Positions 37,668 through 48,200 of a stretch of 64,000 nucleotides of DNA are shown here, in pieces (the stretch's first letter is position 1; every line of letters begins with the position of its first letter). The stretch spans positions 124,001 to 188,000 of the forward strand of contig JAFEAM010000012.1 in the NCBI GenBank assembly GCA_018266395.1. Direction: 5' to 3'. A model generated the notes under the pieces. It saw only the letters and a program-made list of their open reading frames with translations. It searched no databases and was not told where the DNA came from. A program made the translations under genes and the position numbers. The DNA is from Bacteroidota bacterium (GTDB lineage: Bacteria > Bacteroidota > Bacteroidia > Cytophagales > Cyclobacteriaceae).

Positions 37668-38039
37668 TCAGGAGGCGTCTTCTGCAGGCGGGATGTGGAG
37701 GTTTCGGATGAGCTCATCCATTCGTTGAGCTTTTTCCTCAACCTCATCGATGAAGAAGGCAAGTTCAGGAATGATCCTTGCCTGATTCCGTATTTTGTCA
37801 CCCAGGGCCTTCCTTATTTCGCGCTTGTGAAGATCCAGCCGCTTGAGAACTTCTTTCTTGTCTTTTGCCAGCATCATACTGATGTAAACACGGGCAAGGC
37901 TGAGATCAGGGCTCATCTTGACTTCTACGATACTGACAAACGATTTCCCGATCATCCCCTTTTTATCATACAAGAAAATATCACTGAGTTCTTTTTGAAT
38001 CAGCCTGCCGTATTTCTGTTGACGAATACTCTCACCCAT
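37668..38039 (-). CDS. rbfA: RbfA, 30S ribosome-binding factor A
   Basis: RbfA binds the maturing 30S subunit and is needed for 16S 5'-end processing and cold growth. The 123-residue protein has the KH-like fold typical of the family, with the start MGESIRQQKYGRLIQKEL, the strand VSIVEVKMSPDLSLARVYISM and the segment ELAFFIDEVEEKAQRMDEL, all recognisable. The ATG is at 38037-38039. A TAnnTTTG element (38044-38051 on the minus strand) sits just upstream. The LolE-like permease follows it by 11 bp. Confidence 0.95.
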   Translation of the reverse strand: MGESIRQQKYGRLIQKELSDIFLYDKKGMIGKSFVSIVEVKMSPDLSLARVYISMMLAKDKKEVLKRLDLHKREIRKALGDKIRNQARIIPELAFFIDEVEEKAQRMDELIRNLHIPPAEDAS

Positions 38040-38043
38040 GCTG

Positions 38044-38051
38044 CAAAGTTA
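38044..38051 (-). promoter_or_regulatory. -7 promoter element for rbfA
   Basis: On the minus strand TAACTTTG followed by C matches TAnnTTTG and lies only 4 bp upstream of the rbfA ATG, so the transcript may be nearly leaderless. No clear -33 TTTG is found at the normal spacing. Confidence 0.4.
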
Positions 38052-38128
38052 GCAAAGTCAGTGTGACCATTTGAGTGCCTGCGGCTTCGTTATTTTTTGG
38101 TTATTTGCATTCCCAAACTAATTCAGCA

Positions 38129-39523
38129 GTGCTGCGCTACTTCAGACTCAATGATCCATACCGGCTGATTGGATTGATGTTGCTCATGGCCCTGCTCGCC
38201 TTGACGCATTTTATTTTCCTTCCGGGACTTACGTTGGAGGAGATCAAGCACATTGTCATCGGTGAAGAGTTGGGGGAAAAACTTCTTTATGTTCGTCTCA
38301 TAGACGATACGCCGCCACTGATGGCAATAACCGATTGGTTTCTTGATGCCTTGCTGGGCCGGTCATTATTTATGCGACACGTCCTTGCGCTCTTCATTCT
38401 CTTTCTTCAGGCAGGATATTTTGCCGTGGTTCTGATCAACAACAAGGCATATAACGAATCCAGCTATGTGCCTGCCCTGGTCTTCGCTGTTCTGTGCCTG
38501 TTTTCGTTTGATGTGATATCACTGTCACCGGATTTGCTTGCTTCATTTTTTTTGTTGTTGTCCCTTGATAATCTGTTTAAGGAAATTGAGTTCCGAAGTG
38601 AAAAAGATTCGTTGGTTTTGAACCTGGGGATTTTTCTGGGGATGGCTTCGCTATACGTCTTTTCATATGTCATATTCCTGTTCGGCTCCATTATCCTGAT
38701 GGTGATCTTTGCCAGGACGTCATTGCGGAAGGTTCTATTGCTTCTGTTTGGCTTCGCCCTGGTTCACGGCATTCTGTGGACAGTCTATTATGCGTATGAC
38801 CACGCAGAGGAATTGTGGACTCACTTTTACCTTCCTAATCTGCAGATCCGGGATGAAAATTCCACTGATGTTGGGACTTTGTTCAGATTAATGGCCCTGC
38901 CCGTGATCTACTTTGTAATTAGTTTATTCATGCTAACGCGGGAAGCACGGTTCACCCGCTATCAGACCCAGCTATTTCAGTCCATATTTCTTTGGCTTTT
39001 GTTTGCTGTTATCGAAATCTGGGTCAGCCCTGAAATAAGACCCCATTCCTTCATCCCATTCTTTCCACCTTTGGCTTACCTGATCAGCCACTACCTGCTG
39101 CTTATCCGCAGGAAATGGATTGCAGAAACCATGATGTTCCTGCTCATGTTTGGCGTGATAACCGTGCATTACACTTCATATTTCGAAAAGATGCCGGGGA
39201 TAAATTATGAAAGCATGTTCCCAAGGCAGATGGATGCTCATCAATTGCCCATAGTTGACAAGAAAGTGATGGTGCTTGACACGGACTTGTCCATTTATGA
39301 GCGAAATGAAATGGCCGGTGACTTTCTTAACTGGAATCTTTCAGAGAAGTATTTCGCTGACCATGACGAATACGACAATATCATCAGGATTCGGGAGGCC
39401 ATGCTGAATGATCCGCCGGATGTGATTGTTGATCCGAATAATGTGATGGCGCCTATTCTGTCAAGGATTCCGGAACTGGAAACCCGGTATCACAAACAGG
39501 GCATTTTTTATGAACAGCATTAG
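38129..39523 (+). CDS. Polytopic membrane protein (DUF6427-like)
   Basis: A 464-residue inner-membrane protein with about ten membrane helices, and a soluble C-terminal part from about residue 365. I recall Bacteroidota proteins of the DUF6427 type starting FRLNDPYRLIG, and this one does so too. The start is GTG at 38129-38131 because it gives that N-terminus; a GTG at 38075 would add 18 residues of poor context. The C-terminal part (VMVLDTDLSIYERNEMAGDF) has no recognised motif. A glycosyltransferase-like or lipid-related role is conceivable but not supported. It is convergent with rpiB, separated by only four bases. Confidence 0.75.
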   Translation: MLRYFRLNDPYRLIGLMLLMALLALTHFIFLPGLTLEEIKHIVIGEELGEKLLYVRLIDDTPPLMAITDWFLDALLGRSLFMRHVLALFILFLQAGYFAVVLINNKAYNESSYVPALVFAVLCLFSFDVISLSPDLLASFFLLLSLDNLFKEIEFRSEKDSLVLNLGIFLGMASLYVFSYVIFLFGSIILMVIFARTSLRKVLLLLFGFALVHGILWTVYYAYDHAEELWTHFYLPNLQIRDENSTDVGTLFRLMALPVIYFVISLFMLTREARFTRYQTQLFQSIFLWLLFAVIEIWVSPEIRPHSFIPFFPPLAYLISHYLLLIRRKWIAETMMFLLMFGVITVHYTSYFEKMPGINYESMFPRQMDAHQLPIVDKKVMVLDTDLSIYERNEMAGDFLNWNLSEKYFADHDEYDNIIRIREAMLNDPPDVIVDPNNVMAPILSRIPELETRYHKQGIFYEQH

Positions 39524-39527
39524 AAGA

Positions 39528-39962
39528 TCAACAGGCAATCTTATCAACGCGTCTGGCGTGGCGGCCGCCCTCAAAATTCGAGTGCAGGAAGCGGTCGAGA
39601 ATCTTTTCTGCCAGTTGAACCTCAATAAATCTTGAGGGAAGGCAGAGAATATTGGCATCATTATGCTTGCGACTCAGCGCTGCAAGTTCTTCGGTCCAGC
39701 AAAGTGCGGCGCGGATTCCCGCATGCTTATTGGCAGTAATCGCAACGCCATTTCCGCTTCCGCAGACCAGGAGACCCAGTTCAAATTCCTTCTTTTCTAC
39801 TGCGCTCGCCACAGGATGTGCAAAGTCCGGATAATCGGCGGAGTCTGCAGAAAAAGTACCGAAGTCCTTGAATGTATAGCCGGCATTTTGCAGCCAACCT
39901 TTGAGGTGCTCTTTTAATTCAAATCCTGCGTGATCGGATCCAACGGCTAGCGTAATCATCAT
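39528..39962 (-). CDS. rpiB: RpiB, ribose-5-phosphate isomerase B
   Basis: RpiB interconverts ribose 5-phosphate and ribulose 5-phosphate in the pentose phosphate pathway. The 144-residue protein begins with the motif GSDHAGFELK (Asp10-His11), carries the catalytic cysteine in CGSGNGVAI (Cys67) and the conserved HNDANILCLPSR segment (His100). The start ATG at 39960-39962 overlaps the stop codon of tatC by four bases, so the two genes are translationally linked. Confidence 0.95.
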   Translation of the reverse strand: MMITLAVGSDHAGFELKEHLKGWLQNAGYTFKDFGTFSADSADYPDFAHPVASAVEKKEFELGLLVCGSGNGVAITANKHAGIRAALCWTEELAALSRKHNDANILCLPSRFIEVQLAEKILDRFLHSNFEGGRHARRVDKIAC

Positions 39963-40804
39963 GCGGTCATTTCATCGGCTTTAGCCTGTTCTTCCTGTTC
40001 CTTCCTTTTTTGGCGAACTACATAGGCCGAGATGAAAATACTTATTTCATAGAGCAGAAACAACGGCATTGAAATCAGAATCTGGCTCAGAGGGTCAGGA
40101 GGAGTCACGATGGCACCAATTATAAGAATAACGACAATGGCATGCTTCCGGTAGGTCCGCATGAATTGCGGACTTAATATACCGATGCGAGTGAGGAAAT
40201 AGACGACAACGGGAAGCTGAAAGAGCAGTCCGCTTCCAAATACCAAAGCCACAAAAGTTGAAACATATGAGGTAATGTCAAATTCATTGACAATCACGTC
40301 GCTGATGGAATAGGAGGAAAAAAACCACGTCATCATCGGACACAGAATGAAATACCCGAAAGAGACGCCAAGCAGAAAAAGAAATGACACCGCCAGAACG
40401 GCGCCCCTGGAATTCCGCAATTCATTCTGATGAAGACCGGGTCTTACAAAACTCCAGATTTGATAGAAAACGTAGGGGAACGCAGCTATGAATCCTATGA
40501 CGAATGAAGACATCACCTGCATGGTGAACTGCCCCGTCATGTACCTGCTTTGAATCTTAAAGGGAAAAGGCTTTACGCAAAGGGAGTCCACCGCACCGGT
40601 CCATTCACCCAGCGTGCAGAGCCACCGGAATGTAGGGAAATCTATTCGCGCGGGGGCGAAGATGATATTATGAAAAATCCATTTGGAAAAGACGAAGGCA
40701 AGAATCATGAAAAAGATTACTGCCAACAGCGACTTTACAATATGCCACCGGAGTTCTTCCAGGTGGTCGAGGAACGACATTTCCTTTTCCGGCTCTTCAT
40801 TCAT
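39959..40804 (-). CDS. tatC: TatC, twin-arginine translocase receptor subunit
   Basis: TatC binds the twin-arginine signal of folded exported proteins. The 281-residue protein has six membrane helices and the conserved N-terminal segment SFLDHLEELRWHIVKS. The FALVFGSGLLFQLPVVVYFL region is also typical. The ATG at 40802-40804 is preferred to a GTG at 40810 that only adds two residues. The length is a little above the E. coli form because of a loop near residues 65-100 and a charged tail (RQKRKEQEEQAKADE). No tatA or tatB gene is next to it. It overlaps rpiB by four bases. Confidence 0.94.
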   Translation of the reverse strand: MNEEPEKEMSFLDHLEELRWHIVKSLLAVIFFMILAFVFSKWIFHNIIFAPARIDFPTFRWLCTLGEWTGAVDSLCVKPFPFKIQSRYMTGQFTMQVMSSFVIGFIAAFPYVFYQIWSFVRPGLHQNELRNSRGAVLAVSFLFLLGVSFGYFILCPMMTWFFSSYSISDVIVNEFDITSYVSTFVALVFGSGLLFQLPVVVYFLTRIGILSPQFMRTYRKHAIVVILIIGAIVTPPDPLSQILISMPLFLLYEISIFISAYVVRQKRKEQEEQAKADEMTA

Positions 40805-40851
40805 GGTCACACAAACAGTTTAACAGGTTCTCACATTTCAACGACAATGAA

Positions 40852-42123
40852 CTAGGCGTACAACGGAAACTTCTTCATGAATTGATTCACCTTCTTCTTC
40901 ACTCCTGCGAGATGCTTGCCATCTGTTGGTTTCTCAAGTGCTTCATCGATCAGGGCTACAATCTTGATGACATCTTTTTCTTTAAGGCCGCGGGTGGTCA
41001 CAGCAGGCGTACCTATTCTCATCCCGGAAGTCACCATGGGAGATTGGGTATCAAAGGGGACCATGTTTTTGTTGATCGTGATGTCCGCTTTGATGAGCGC
41101 CTCCTCTGCGATCTTTCCCGTCATATTTTTTGAGCGGAGGTCGATAAGCATAAGGTGGTTATCGGTTCCATCAGAAATGACTTTATATCCCCTGCTGATA
41201 AATTCATTAGCCATGGCCGTAGCGTTTTTTGCCACTTGCACAATGTACTTCATATAATCATCGCTCAAAGCCTCCTGAAAAGCGACAGCCTTTGCCGCGA
41301 TCACATGTTCCAGTGGCCCCCCTTGTGTGCCCGGAAAGACGCCAGAATCCAGGATGGAGGACATCTTGCGTATTTCGCCCTTTGGGGTCTTGATTCCCCA
41401 GGGGTTTTCAAAGTCCTTACCCAACATGATAAGACCACCGCGCGGCCCACGCAGTGTTTTATGTGTTGTGGTGGTTACAATATGGCAGTGCTCAAGCGGA
41501 TCCTTGAGAAGCCCTCTTGCGATAAGGCCTGCAGGATGTGAAATATCTGCGAGTAGCAATGCCCCGACCGCATCGGCTGCGGCCCGCAGTTTTGCATAGT
41601 CCCAATCGCGGCTGTAGGCACTGGCACCGCAAATAATCATCTTCGGCTTTTCGCGCAGGGCCGTCTCCATTACCTTATGGAAGTCGATACGACCTGTTTC
41701 AGGCTCAACTCCATAAAAGGATGGAACGTACAATTTCCCCGAGTAATTCACAGGCGAACCGTGTGTAAGGTGACCGCCGTGTGAGAGGTTGAACCCGAGA
41801 ATCTTGTCACCGGGTTTGAGACAAGCGAGCATAACGGCCGCATTGGCCTGTGCGCCGGAATGCGGCTGAACATTGGCCCAGCTTGCACCGAAAAGTTCCT
41901 TGATGCGGTCTATTGCAAGTTGCTCGATTTCATCCACCACTTCGCAACCACCGTAATACCGCTTGCCAGGAAGACCCTCAGCATACTTGTTGGTGAGAAC
42001 AGTGCCTTGCGCCTTCATAACCTGTTCTGAGACAAAGTTCTCTGACGCAATCAGTTCAATACCGCTTTGCTGACGATGCTTTTCCTTCTCAATCAGATCG
42101 AAGATGATTTTGTCACGCTTCAT
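40852..42123 (-). CDS. glyA: GlyA, serine hydroxymethyltransferase
   Basis: GlyA makes glycine and 5,10-methylene-tetrahydrofolate from serine, the main entry to one-carbon units. The 423-residue protein has the PLP lysine in [14 protein letters not shown] and the N-terminal [14 protein letters not shown] signature. The ATG at 42121-42123 starts the standard [15 protein letters not shown]; the longer frame to 42231 is not needed. A good promoter lies upstream (cTTG-N19-TACTTTTG). It is convergent with nothing and reads leftward; tatC starts 48 bp downstream of its stop. Confidence 0.97.
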   Translation of the reverse strand: MKRDKIIFDLIEKEKHRQQSGIELIASENFVSEQVMKAQGTVLTNKYAEGLPGKRYYGGCEVVDEIEQLAIDRIKELFGASWANVQPHSGAQANAAVMLACLKPGDKILGFNLSHGGHLTHGSPVNYSGKLYVPSFYGVEPETGRIDFHKVMETALREKPKMIICGASAYSRDWDYAKLRAAADAVGALLLADISHPAGLIARGLLKDPLEHCHIVTTTTHKTLRGPRGGLIMLGKDFENPWGIKTPKGEIRKMSSILDSGVFPGTQGGPLEHVIAAKAVAFQEALSDDYMKYIVQVAKNATAMANEFISRGYKVISDGTDNHLMLIDLRSKNMTGKIAEEALIKADITINKNMVPFDTQSPMVTSGMRIGTPAVTTRGLKEKDVIKIVALIDEALEKPTDGKHLAGVKKKVNQFMKKFPLYA

Positions 42124-42151
42124 AAGGGGATGGTACTTTTCGTTGAAGGGA

Positions 42152-42182
42152 CAAAAGTAGCCTATGGGTGCCGAATGGCAAG
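42152..42182 (-). promoter_or_regulatory. Promoter for glyA (Bacteroidota type)
   Basis: On the minus strand, CTTG (42179-42182) is followed after exactly 19 bases by TACTTTTG (42152-42159), a full match to TAnnTTTG, with the -33 box one base off TTTG. The glyA ATG lies 28 bp after the -7 box. Confidence 0.7.
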
Positions 42183-42237
42183 GATATGTAAGGTGTTTTA
42201 CCAATCGCGTCTCCGCAAGGCGAAAACGCATAAGGAT

Positions 42238-42969
42238 TTACCATGAACCGCTGGCACCACCGCCACCGAAGCTGCCGCCACCGCCTGAAAAACCACCACC
42301 ACCGCTGCTCCAGCCACTTCCGCCACCGCCACCACCGATATACCATCCGCCTGAAGACCAGCCTGAGCCTCCACCTCTTCGTGATCGCAGAATAATAATC
42401 AAAATGATAATGAAGATGATAAACCCGGTCGCCATGCCGCTGCTTTCACCAGAGGCCGGTTTGCTACCGTCAGATTTGTACTCACCCTTTACTGCCATCA
42501 TGATGCCATCCACAGTGGCATTTACCCCGCCCGCATAGTCGCCTCTGCGAAAAGCTGGTGCCAATTCATTTCGTATGATTCTGCCGCACATCGCGTCAGG
42601 AAGCGGTCCCTCCAGTCCCTGTCCAACTTCAATCCTGGCTTTTCTGTCCTGGATTGAAATGAGAAGCAGAGCACCATTGTCGCGGTCCTTGGTACCAAGT
42701 TTCCAGGTTTCGGCTACACGCAGGGCATATTCTTCGATGATATCACCATCAAGAGAAGGTATGATAAGTACAGCTATCTGGTTGGTCGTGGAGTCTTCGA
42801 AAATCTTAAGCTTTTGTTCCAGCTGCTGAACATCTTGTTCAGCCAGTACACCTGCCTCGTCATGGACGCGCTGACCCCAAAGCTCAGGAATCTTTTTTTG
42901 CGCATAAGCGCTTTCTTCGGTTAGGATAGCCAGAAATGAAAGGATCAGGAGGAAGGGTAAATATTTCAT
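42238..42969 (-). CDS. TPM domain (YgcG-like) exported protein with Gly/Ser-rich tail
   Basis: A 243-residue protein: signal peptide ending near AYA, a TPM/YgcG domain (about 30-155, with EQDVQQLEQKLKIFEDSTTN and KDRDNGALLLISIQDRK), a membrane helix at about 180-198 and a Gly/Ser/Trp-rich C-terminal tail of about 45 residues that repeats GGGGSGWSS-like units. TPM proteins are linked to photosystem assembly in plants and to membrane quality control in bacteria; the role here is unknown. The next TPM gene, at 42997-43647, lies upstream on the same strand, 27 bp away, so the two form one unit. Confidence 0.85.
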   Translation of the reverse strand: MKYLPFLLILSFLAILTEESAYAQKKIPELWGQRVHDEAGVLAEQDVQQLEQKLKIFEDSTTNQIAVLIIPSLDGDIIEEYALRVAETWKLGTKDRDNGALLLISIQDRKARIEVGQGLEGPLPDAMCGRIIRNELAPAFRRGDYAGGVNATVDGIMMAVKGEYKSDGSKPASGESSGMATGFIIFIIILIIILRSRRGGGSGWSSGGWYIGGGGGGSGWSSGGGGFSGGGGSFGGGGASGSW

Positions 42970-42996
42970 GATCAGGGAAGGTGGCTGATAAAAGAT

Positions 42997-43647
42997 CTAT
43001 TCAGTTCTCAGATCGTCGCGTAATTCATTAATGTCGTCCGGGGTCTTGAGAAATCCCTTTTCGAACAGAATTTCCCCACATCGCAGAATGGCAGCTTCAA
43101 TGCCGTCTATCACCTGACCACTCTTTATCTTCTCAATAATGTTCTTCACCATCTTGTCCCATTCTTTTTGATCCACCACTTTGCTGATTCCGCGATCCGC
43201 CATCACGATCACCTCTTTTTCAAAAAAGGAAATGAAGATCATGATGCCTGTCCGATGTTTTGTGTGAAAGACTTCTTCTTCGAGAAATGCATTTTCAGCC
43301 CTTTTATGTGTTGCCTGGTCCATATGAGACTGACTCAGCAGCAGGCGCTTCAATGGATCAAGTGTGTGGGTGAGCACTGTACCCAGCAGACCGCCGAGGG
43401 AGACAGCGAGAAATATGAACAATGGATCATATAAAGCGAGCGAAGGCACATAGCGGTCCAAAACAATGATCAACAGAAAACTCATTGCGGCAAACAAGAT
43501 GGCCCCGCGGTAGTTGGCTATGGTGTAGAATCCACTTCGCTCAACAAAGACGGGCACAATTTCTCCGGATATCTTGTCTTCGGCTTTTCGAACCGCCTCC
43601 TTGATCCTTTCCAGATCACCGGAAGAAAACCTGCTTTGAACAGACAT
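42997..43647 (-). CDS. TPM domain membrane protein
   Basis: A 216-residue protein whose N-terminal cytosolic part (about 10-40) is followed by two membrane helices (about 48-68 and 76-96) and a TPM-type domain in the second half (VFHTKHRTGIMIFISFFEKEVIVMADRGI is the recognisable core). It lacks a Gly-rich tail. It is the first gene of the TPM pair. In several Bacteroidota the two occur together and may form a complex at the membrane (inference). An upstream promoter was not found. Confidence 0.82.
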   Translation of the reverse strand: MSVQSRFSSGDLERIKEAVRKAEDKISGEIVPVFVERSGFYTIANYRGAILFAAMSFLLIIVLDRYVPSLALYDPLFIFLAVSLGGLLGTVLTHTLDPLKRLLLSQSHMDQATHKRAENAFLEEEVFHTKHRTGIMIFISFFEKEVIVMADRGISKVVDQKEWDKMVKNIIEKIKSGQVIDGIEAAILRCGEILFEKGFLKTPDDINELRDDLRTE

Positions 43648-43729
43648 AGTACGTGGATTGAAACAGTAACAAATTTAACAAACCGCAGTAGATTGATATG
43701 CCCCTGGACGCCGCAGGCAACTTTTCATT

Positions 43730-45091
43730 TTAAGGACTCACATTTCCCTTGCTTTTCCACCGGCCAGACTTCATATAGATGAAGGCCATCGTAAACATGC
43801 ATATCCAGTATACCCATTCGCTCGCCCATCCCCACGTGATGGATAAATTCAAATATTCGAGAACGACATACACGTAGATCGAATAGATAATAATGGTGAC
43901 CAGTTCGATTATGAGATTGACCATGGTGTTGCCTGTACCAGTGACGGAATTCAGCCACACAACAGAGAAGGACATCATCATGAGCGCCGTTGACACCACG
44001 CGTACCACGGGAATTGCCTCGGACACGAATTCAGGACCCTGCCCATAAAATGACAGGAAGGCGGCGGGAAACAAATTCAGAAGCAGTGTAATGACAGCGG
44101 AGCAACCAAGACTTATTTTGACAATTCGCCTGATGAGTGGCAGCACCTCTTCTTCTCTGCCTTGCCCGATGATATTGCTGACCATTGTGTTGGTGGTTGC
44201 CGCAAAAGACCAGGAAAAAATGCCGGCAACGCCAAAAATATTCCGCATGGTGTTGGAAATCGCAAGTGCCCGTTCGCCATGATGCTCGATCAAAATGTAG
44301 AAATATTCCCATGTGATAATACTAATGGCGAATTGCGCAATAAGCGGTGAGGATTGATAAAGGATCAGCCGTATGGTGCTCAGCCGCAATTGAGGTTCTT
44401 CAAAAAATGCAAATTGTTTGTGAAGTCCTTTCCAATGAATAACAGCGTAAATCACGAACAAGCCTGCGGCTTCCGCGACAATTGAAGCAACTGCGGCACC
44501 ATTAAAGCCCATGGCAGGCAGTCCGAAGTGACCGTAGATCAGGGAATAGTCCAGGACTATGTTGGTCGCAGCCTCTGCCAGTGTGCCCCAAACCAGGAAT
44601 CGTGTTTGATTGGTGCCCACGAGAAGAGCATTTCTCATCACATACAAATAAAGAAAGGGAAGACCCCAGATGCGGATGTACAGGAATTCAATTGACTTCT
44701 CGGCAAGCTCCTGATTATGAATGGTAGCACGTAGGATGACAGGTGCAACCCCAAAGGAAATGACAATCCCAAGTGCCGCGATGGCAAGTGCCACCCATAC
44801 ACCATGAAAAAAAAGCTGGCCTATCTCCTTGTGTTGGTTTTGTCCGGCTCTTCTCGCTATAAGGGCCTGAAGCCCATTGTTAAGGCCATTTCCAATCACT
44901 GCAAAAATGAGATAGTAGACGCCAGTAATTCCTGCACATGCAAGCGCTTGCTCCCCCAGTCCGCTGAGAAAAATATTGTTTGTAATGAAGTTAACCTGGG
45001 GAACCAGCAAGGCCAGCGAAATGGGCATTGCTATCCCGAGAATCTGCCGGGTATTGGTTCCCAATCTTAGGTCTGAAGTGTTGACAGTCAT
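43730..45091 (-). CDS. MATE family efflux transporter
   Basis: A 453-residue MATE (NorM/DinF-like) multidrug or toxin exporter with 12 predicted membrane helices arranged as two halves, each starting near a PISLALLVPQ-like or PLIAQFAIS-like helix. The start ATG at 45089-45091 is chosen because it gives a short N-terminal tail (MTVNTSDLRLG) before helix 1; the 7-residue extension upstream is not supported. Drug specificity and the coupling ion (Na+ or H+) cannot be read. It is divergent from the BNR-repeat gene across 163 bp of spacer, which contains the promoter of the latter. Confidence 0.9.
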   Translation of the reverse strand: MTVNTSDLRLGTNTRQILGIAMPISLALLVPQVNFITNNIFLSGLGEQALACAGITGVYYLIFAVIGNGLNNGLQALIARRAGQNQHKEIGQLFFHGVWVALAIAALGIVISFGVAPVILRATIHNQELAEKSIEFLYIRIWGLPFLYLYVMRNALLVGTNQTRFLVWGTLAEAATNIVLDYSLIYGHFGLPAMGFNGAAVASIVAEAAGLFVIYAVIHWKGLHKQFAFFEEPQLRLSTIRLILYQSSPLIAQFAISIITWEYFYILIEHHGERALAISNTMRNIFGVAGIFSWSFAATTNTMVSNIIGQGREEEVLPLIRRIVKISLGCSAVITLLLNLFPAAFLSFYGQGPEFVSEAIPVVRVVSTALMMMSFSVVWLNSVTGTGNTMVNLIIELVTIIIYSIYVYVVLEYLNLSITWGWASEWVYWICMFTMAFIYMKSGRWKSKGNVSP

Positions 45092-45204
45092 AGTCGCCCT
45101 GGCACAGTACAAATCACCTGTGGGTTCTCCGGCAGCAAAACTAATACAACAAGGCGATCACATTACCTTTCATCCTTAATCGTGCATTCAATAACAGGTT
45201 CTTG

Positions 45205-45235
45205 TTTGAATTGCCGTTTGGCTTCCCTAATTCTG
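45205..45235 (+). promoter_or_regulatory. Promoter for the BNR-repeat gene
   Basis: TTTG at 45205-45208 is followed after exactly 19 bases by TAATTCTG at 45228-45235, one base off the -7 consensus TAnnTTTG. The ATG of the gene lies 19 bp further on. Confidence 0.65.
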
Positions 45236-45254
45236 TGAGTAAAATCAAGCAGTT

Positions 45255-48200
45255 ATGAAAGTCAAATATCACCTGATCACCTTGTTGGCAGCCTTGTGTC
45301 ATGTTTATTCGACGCAGGCACAGACCCTGCCAGCCGACAAAGGACTGAAGAATCTCAAATGGAGAGCAATTGGCCCGGCTAATATGGGCGGCAGAACAAC
45401 CGATATCGTTGGGATACCAGGAGATCCTGCGACGTTCTATATCGCAGGAGCAGACGGAGGCATTTTTAAAACGACCAATGCCGGAGCTACCATGACTCCC
45501 ATTTTTGATAATCAGCGGGCCTATTCAATTGGCACCATCGCGGTTGCGCCTTCTGATCATGAGGTACTTTGGGTGGGAACCGGCGAGGGCGATCCGCGCA
45601 ACTCCGTGGGTTATGGTTATGGAGTTTATCGTTCCACAGACGGCGGCAAGACATGGTCACATCTCGGCCTGGAAAAGACGGATCGCATAAAGCGCATTGT
45701 TGTACATCCTCAAAATCCTGATGTGGCCTGCGTCTGCGCGCTGGGAAGAGAGTGGGGTCCAAATCCTGACAGGGGAGTGTTCAGAACATTGGATGGAGGC
45801 AAGACATGGGAGAAGGTTTTGTACCTGGATGAAAACACCGGCTGCTCGGATATTGCCATGGAGTGGAACAACCCGCGAATCATGTATGCAGGGATGTGGA
45901 CCTTTCGCAGAAAGCCGTGGCGTTTTGATGACAGCGGGGAGAAAACCGGGCTGTACAAGTCTATTGACGGCGGGAAAACCTGGGCAAAAATCTCTCACAA
46001 AAATGGACTGCCTGATAAACCGATGGCGCGTATTGGAGTATCCATCGCCCAAAGCCAGCCCAACATTGTGTACATGATCACAGAATTCAAGGAGGGGGGT
46101 ACACTATTCAGGTCAGAGGACAGAGGTGATTCCTGGAAGATGGTTAACGATGATCGCGAACTAAACTTCAGACCGTTCTACTACAGCGATGTAAAGGTTG
46201 ACCCCACCAATCCTGATCACGTATATACCTTGTCAGGAGGACTCAACAAGTCTACAGATGGAGGCAAGACTTTCACTACCGTGGCGCGCGGCCAGCACGG
46301 AGATAATCAGGGATTGTGGATCGATCCGATGAACTCCAATCACGTGCTCAGCTCGGATGATGGAGGATTCAGGGTGAGCTACGATGGCTTGAAAACTATT
46401 GACGCCATCAACAATATTGAACTTGCGCAATTCTATCAACTTGTAGTGGATGATCGTGACCCCTACTATGTGTATGGCGGACTTCAGGACAACGGAACCT
46501 GGACAGGCCCGAGCAATTCACTGCACCAAATCGGCATCCTGAAAAGAGACTGGATCCAGGTAGCGGGTGGTGACGGCTACTATGCAGTGCCCATTCCCGG
46601 ACATGAGAATGAAGTTTATGCCAACCTTCAGGGCGGCGTGATCTTCCATGTCGACACAAAGACAGGTAACGTTCGTACTATTCACCCGTACCCAAAAAAG
46701 ATCGGATCTGCCGGCGAGGGCATATCAACTCATAAATACAGGTTTAACTGGGATTCTCCGATTCATGTCTCACCTAACGATCCGAACACGGTTTACACCG
46801 GTGGGAATGTTTTGTTCAGGAGTCGAGACAAAGGCTATGCGTGGGAGGAAATCAGTCCGGATCTTACTACAAACGACAAGTCAAAGCAACAATCTTCAGG
46901 TGGAGAAATCTATCAGGATAACACGGCAGCTGAATTTCATTGCACCATCATGGCAATTGCGGAATCGCCTGTCAAGAAGGATCTGATCTGGGTGGGGACT
47001 GATGATGGCAATGTTCAGCTTACGCAGGATGGCGGCAAGACGTGGACGAAGATGGTCATTCCAGGCCATCCTCAGTTTGGATGGGTGTCAAAGATTCATG
47101 CTTCTGAGCACGATGCCGGCACCGCGTTTGTGAGTGTTGACAACCATCGCCTTGATGACTACAAGCCTCACGCCTTTATGACAACAGATTTTGGGAAGAC
47201 ATGGACAACCATCAGCAACGGATTGCCTGAAGACTGGGTTTATGTGGTAAGACAAGATCCGCATAATCCCAATGTGCTTTATGCAGGAATGGAGCACGGC
47301 GTGTTTGCTTCCATGGATAAGGGGAAAACCTGGACGAAGCTCAATAACAATCTGCCGAATGTTTCTGTAAGAGACTTAAGGGTACAGAAGAGAGAGCATG
47401 ATCTGGTGGTGGCAACGCATGGAAGGGGAATCTGGATAATGGATGATATGCGGGCGATTGAGGACTACGCTTCCATTGGCGGCAAGGAACTAGCAGTTTT
47501 CGCACCCCGTACTGCCACACTATGGAATTATTACTCGATGATTGAAGAGCAGGGCAATCGCGCTTACCGCGCAAAGAACCCGGACTTTGGTGCCTACATC
47601 AATTTCTATCTTCAGAATGATCCTAAGCAAGCCTTAAATATTGACATTACAGATGCATCAGGAAACAAGGTGAGATCTCTCAAGGATTCCACTTCAAAGG
47701 CGGGAGTTAACCGTATTGTTTGGGATTTGAGATATCAGGAGGCCGAGAAACTTAACCATCCTGTTGCCAGTGGCTGGGGCGGCTGGGTGTTGCGACCCCT
47801 GGTGCCTCCCGGTGAATACACCGCTACCATTTCCGCTAATGGTCAGACAGCCGTGACCAAAATCACCGTCCGGGCTGATCCAAGGATTAATGCCACACAG
47901 CAGGATTATCAAGCCAAAACAGAGACTTTATTATCGCTCCGCGATCAACTATCCCAAACGCACAGGCTGATCAATACAACGGATGCAACCATTCAGCAGC
48001 TAAAGGAACTGAAGTCGCGAATCAAGTCGGCCGGCGATCAGTCTGGGGTAGACCCTACGGCAAATCCTTCCATTGATGAAGCCATCAAGAAATTGAAGGA
48101 ATTTGAAGATGAAATATTGCGCAGACCGCCGCCCAACATGGGATACCGTCAGGGGCCGCGCCTCCGTGAAGAAATATCTGAACTGATGGGTGCCGTTGAC

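Noticed and set aside
42238..42370. Simple repeat or CRISPR-like pattern of GGC/GCC units
   Set aside because: It is the coding sequence for the Gly/Ser-rich tail of the TPM protein, without spacers or direct repeat units.
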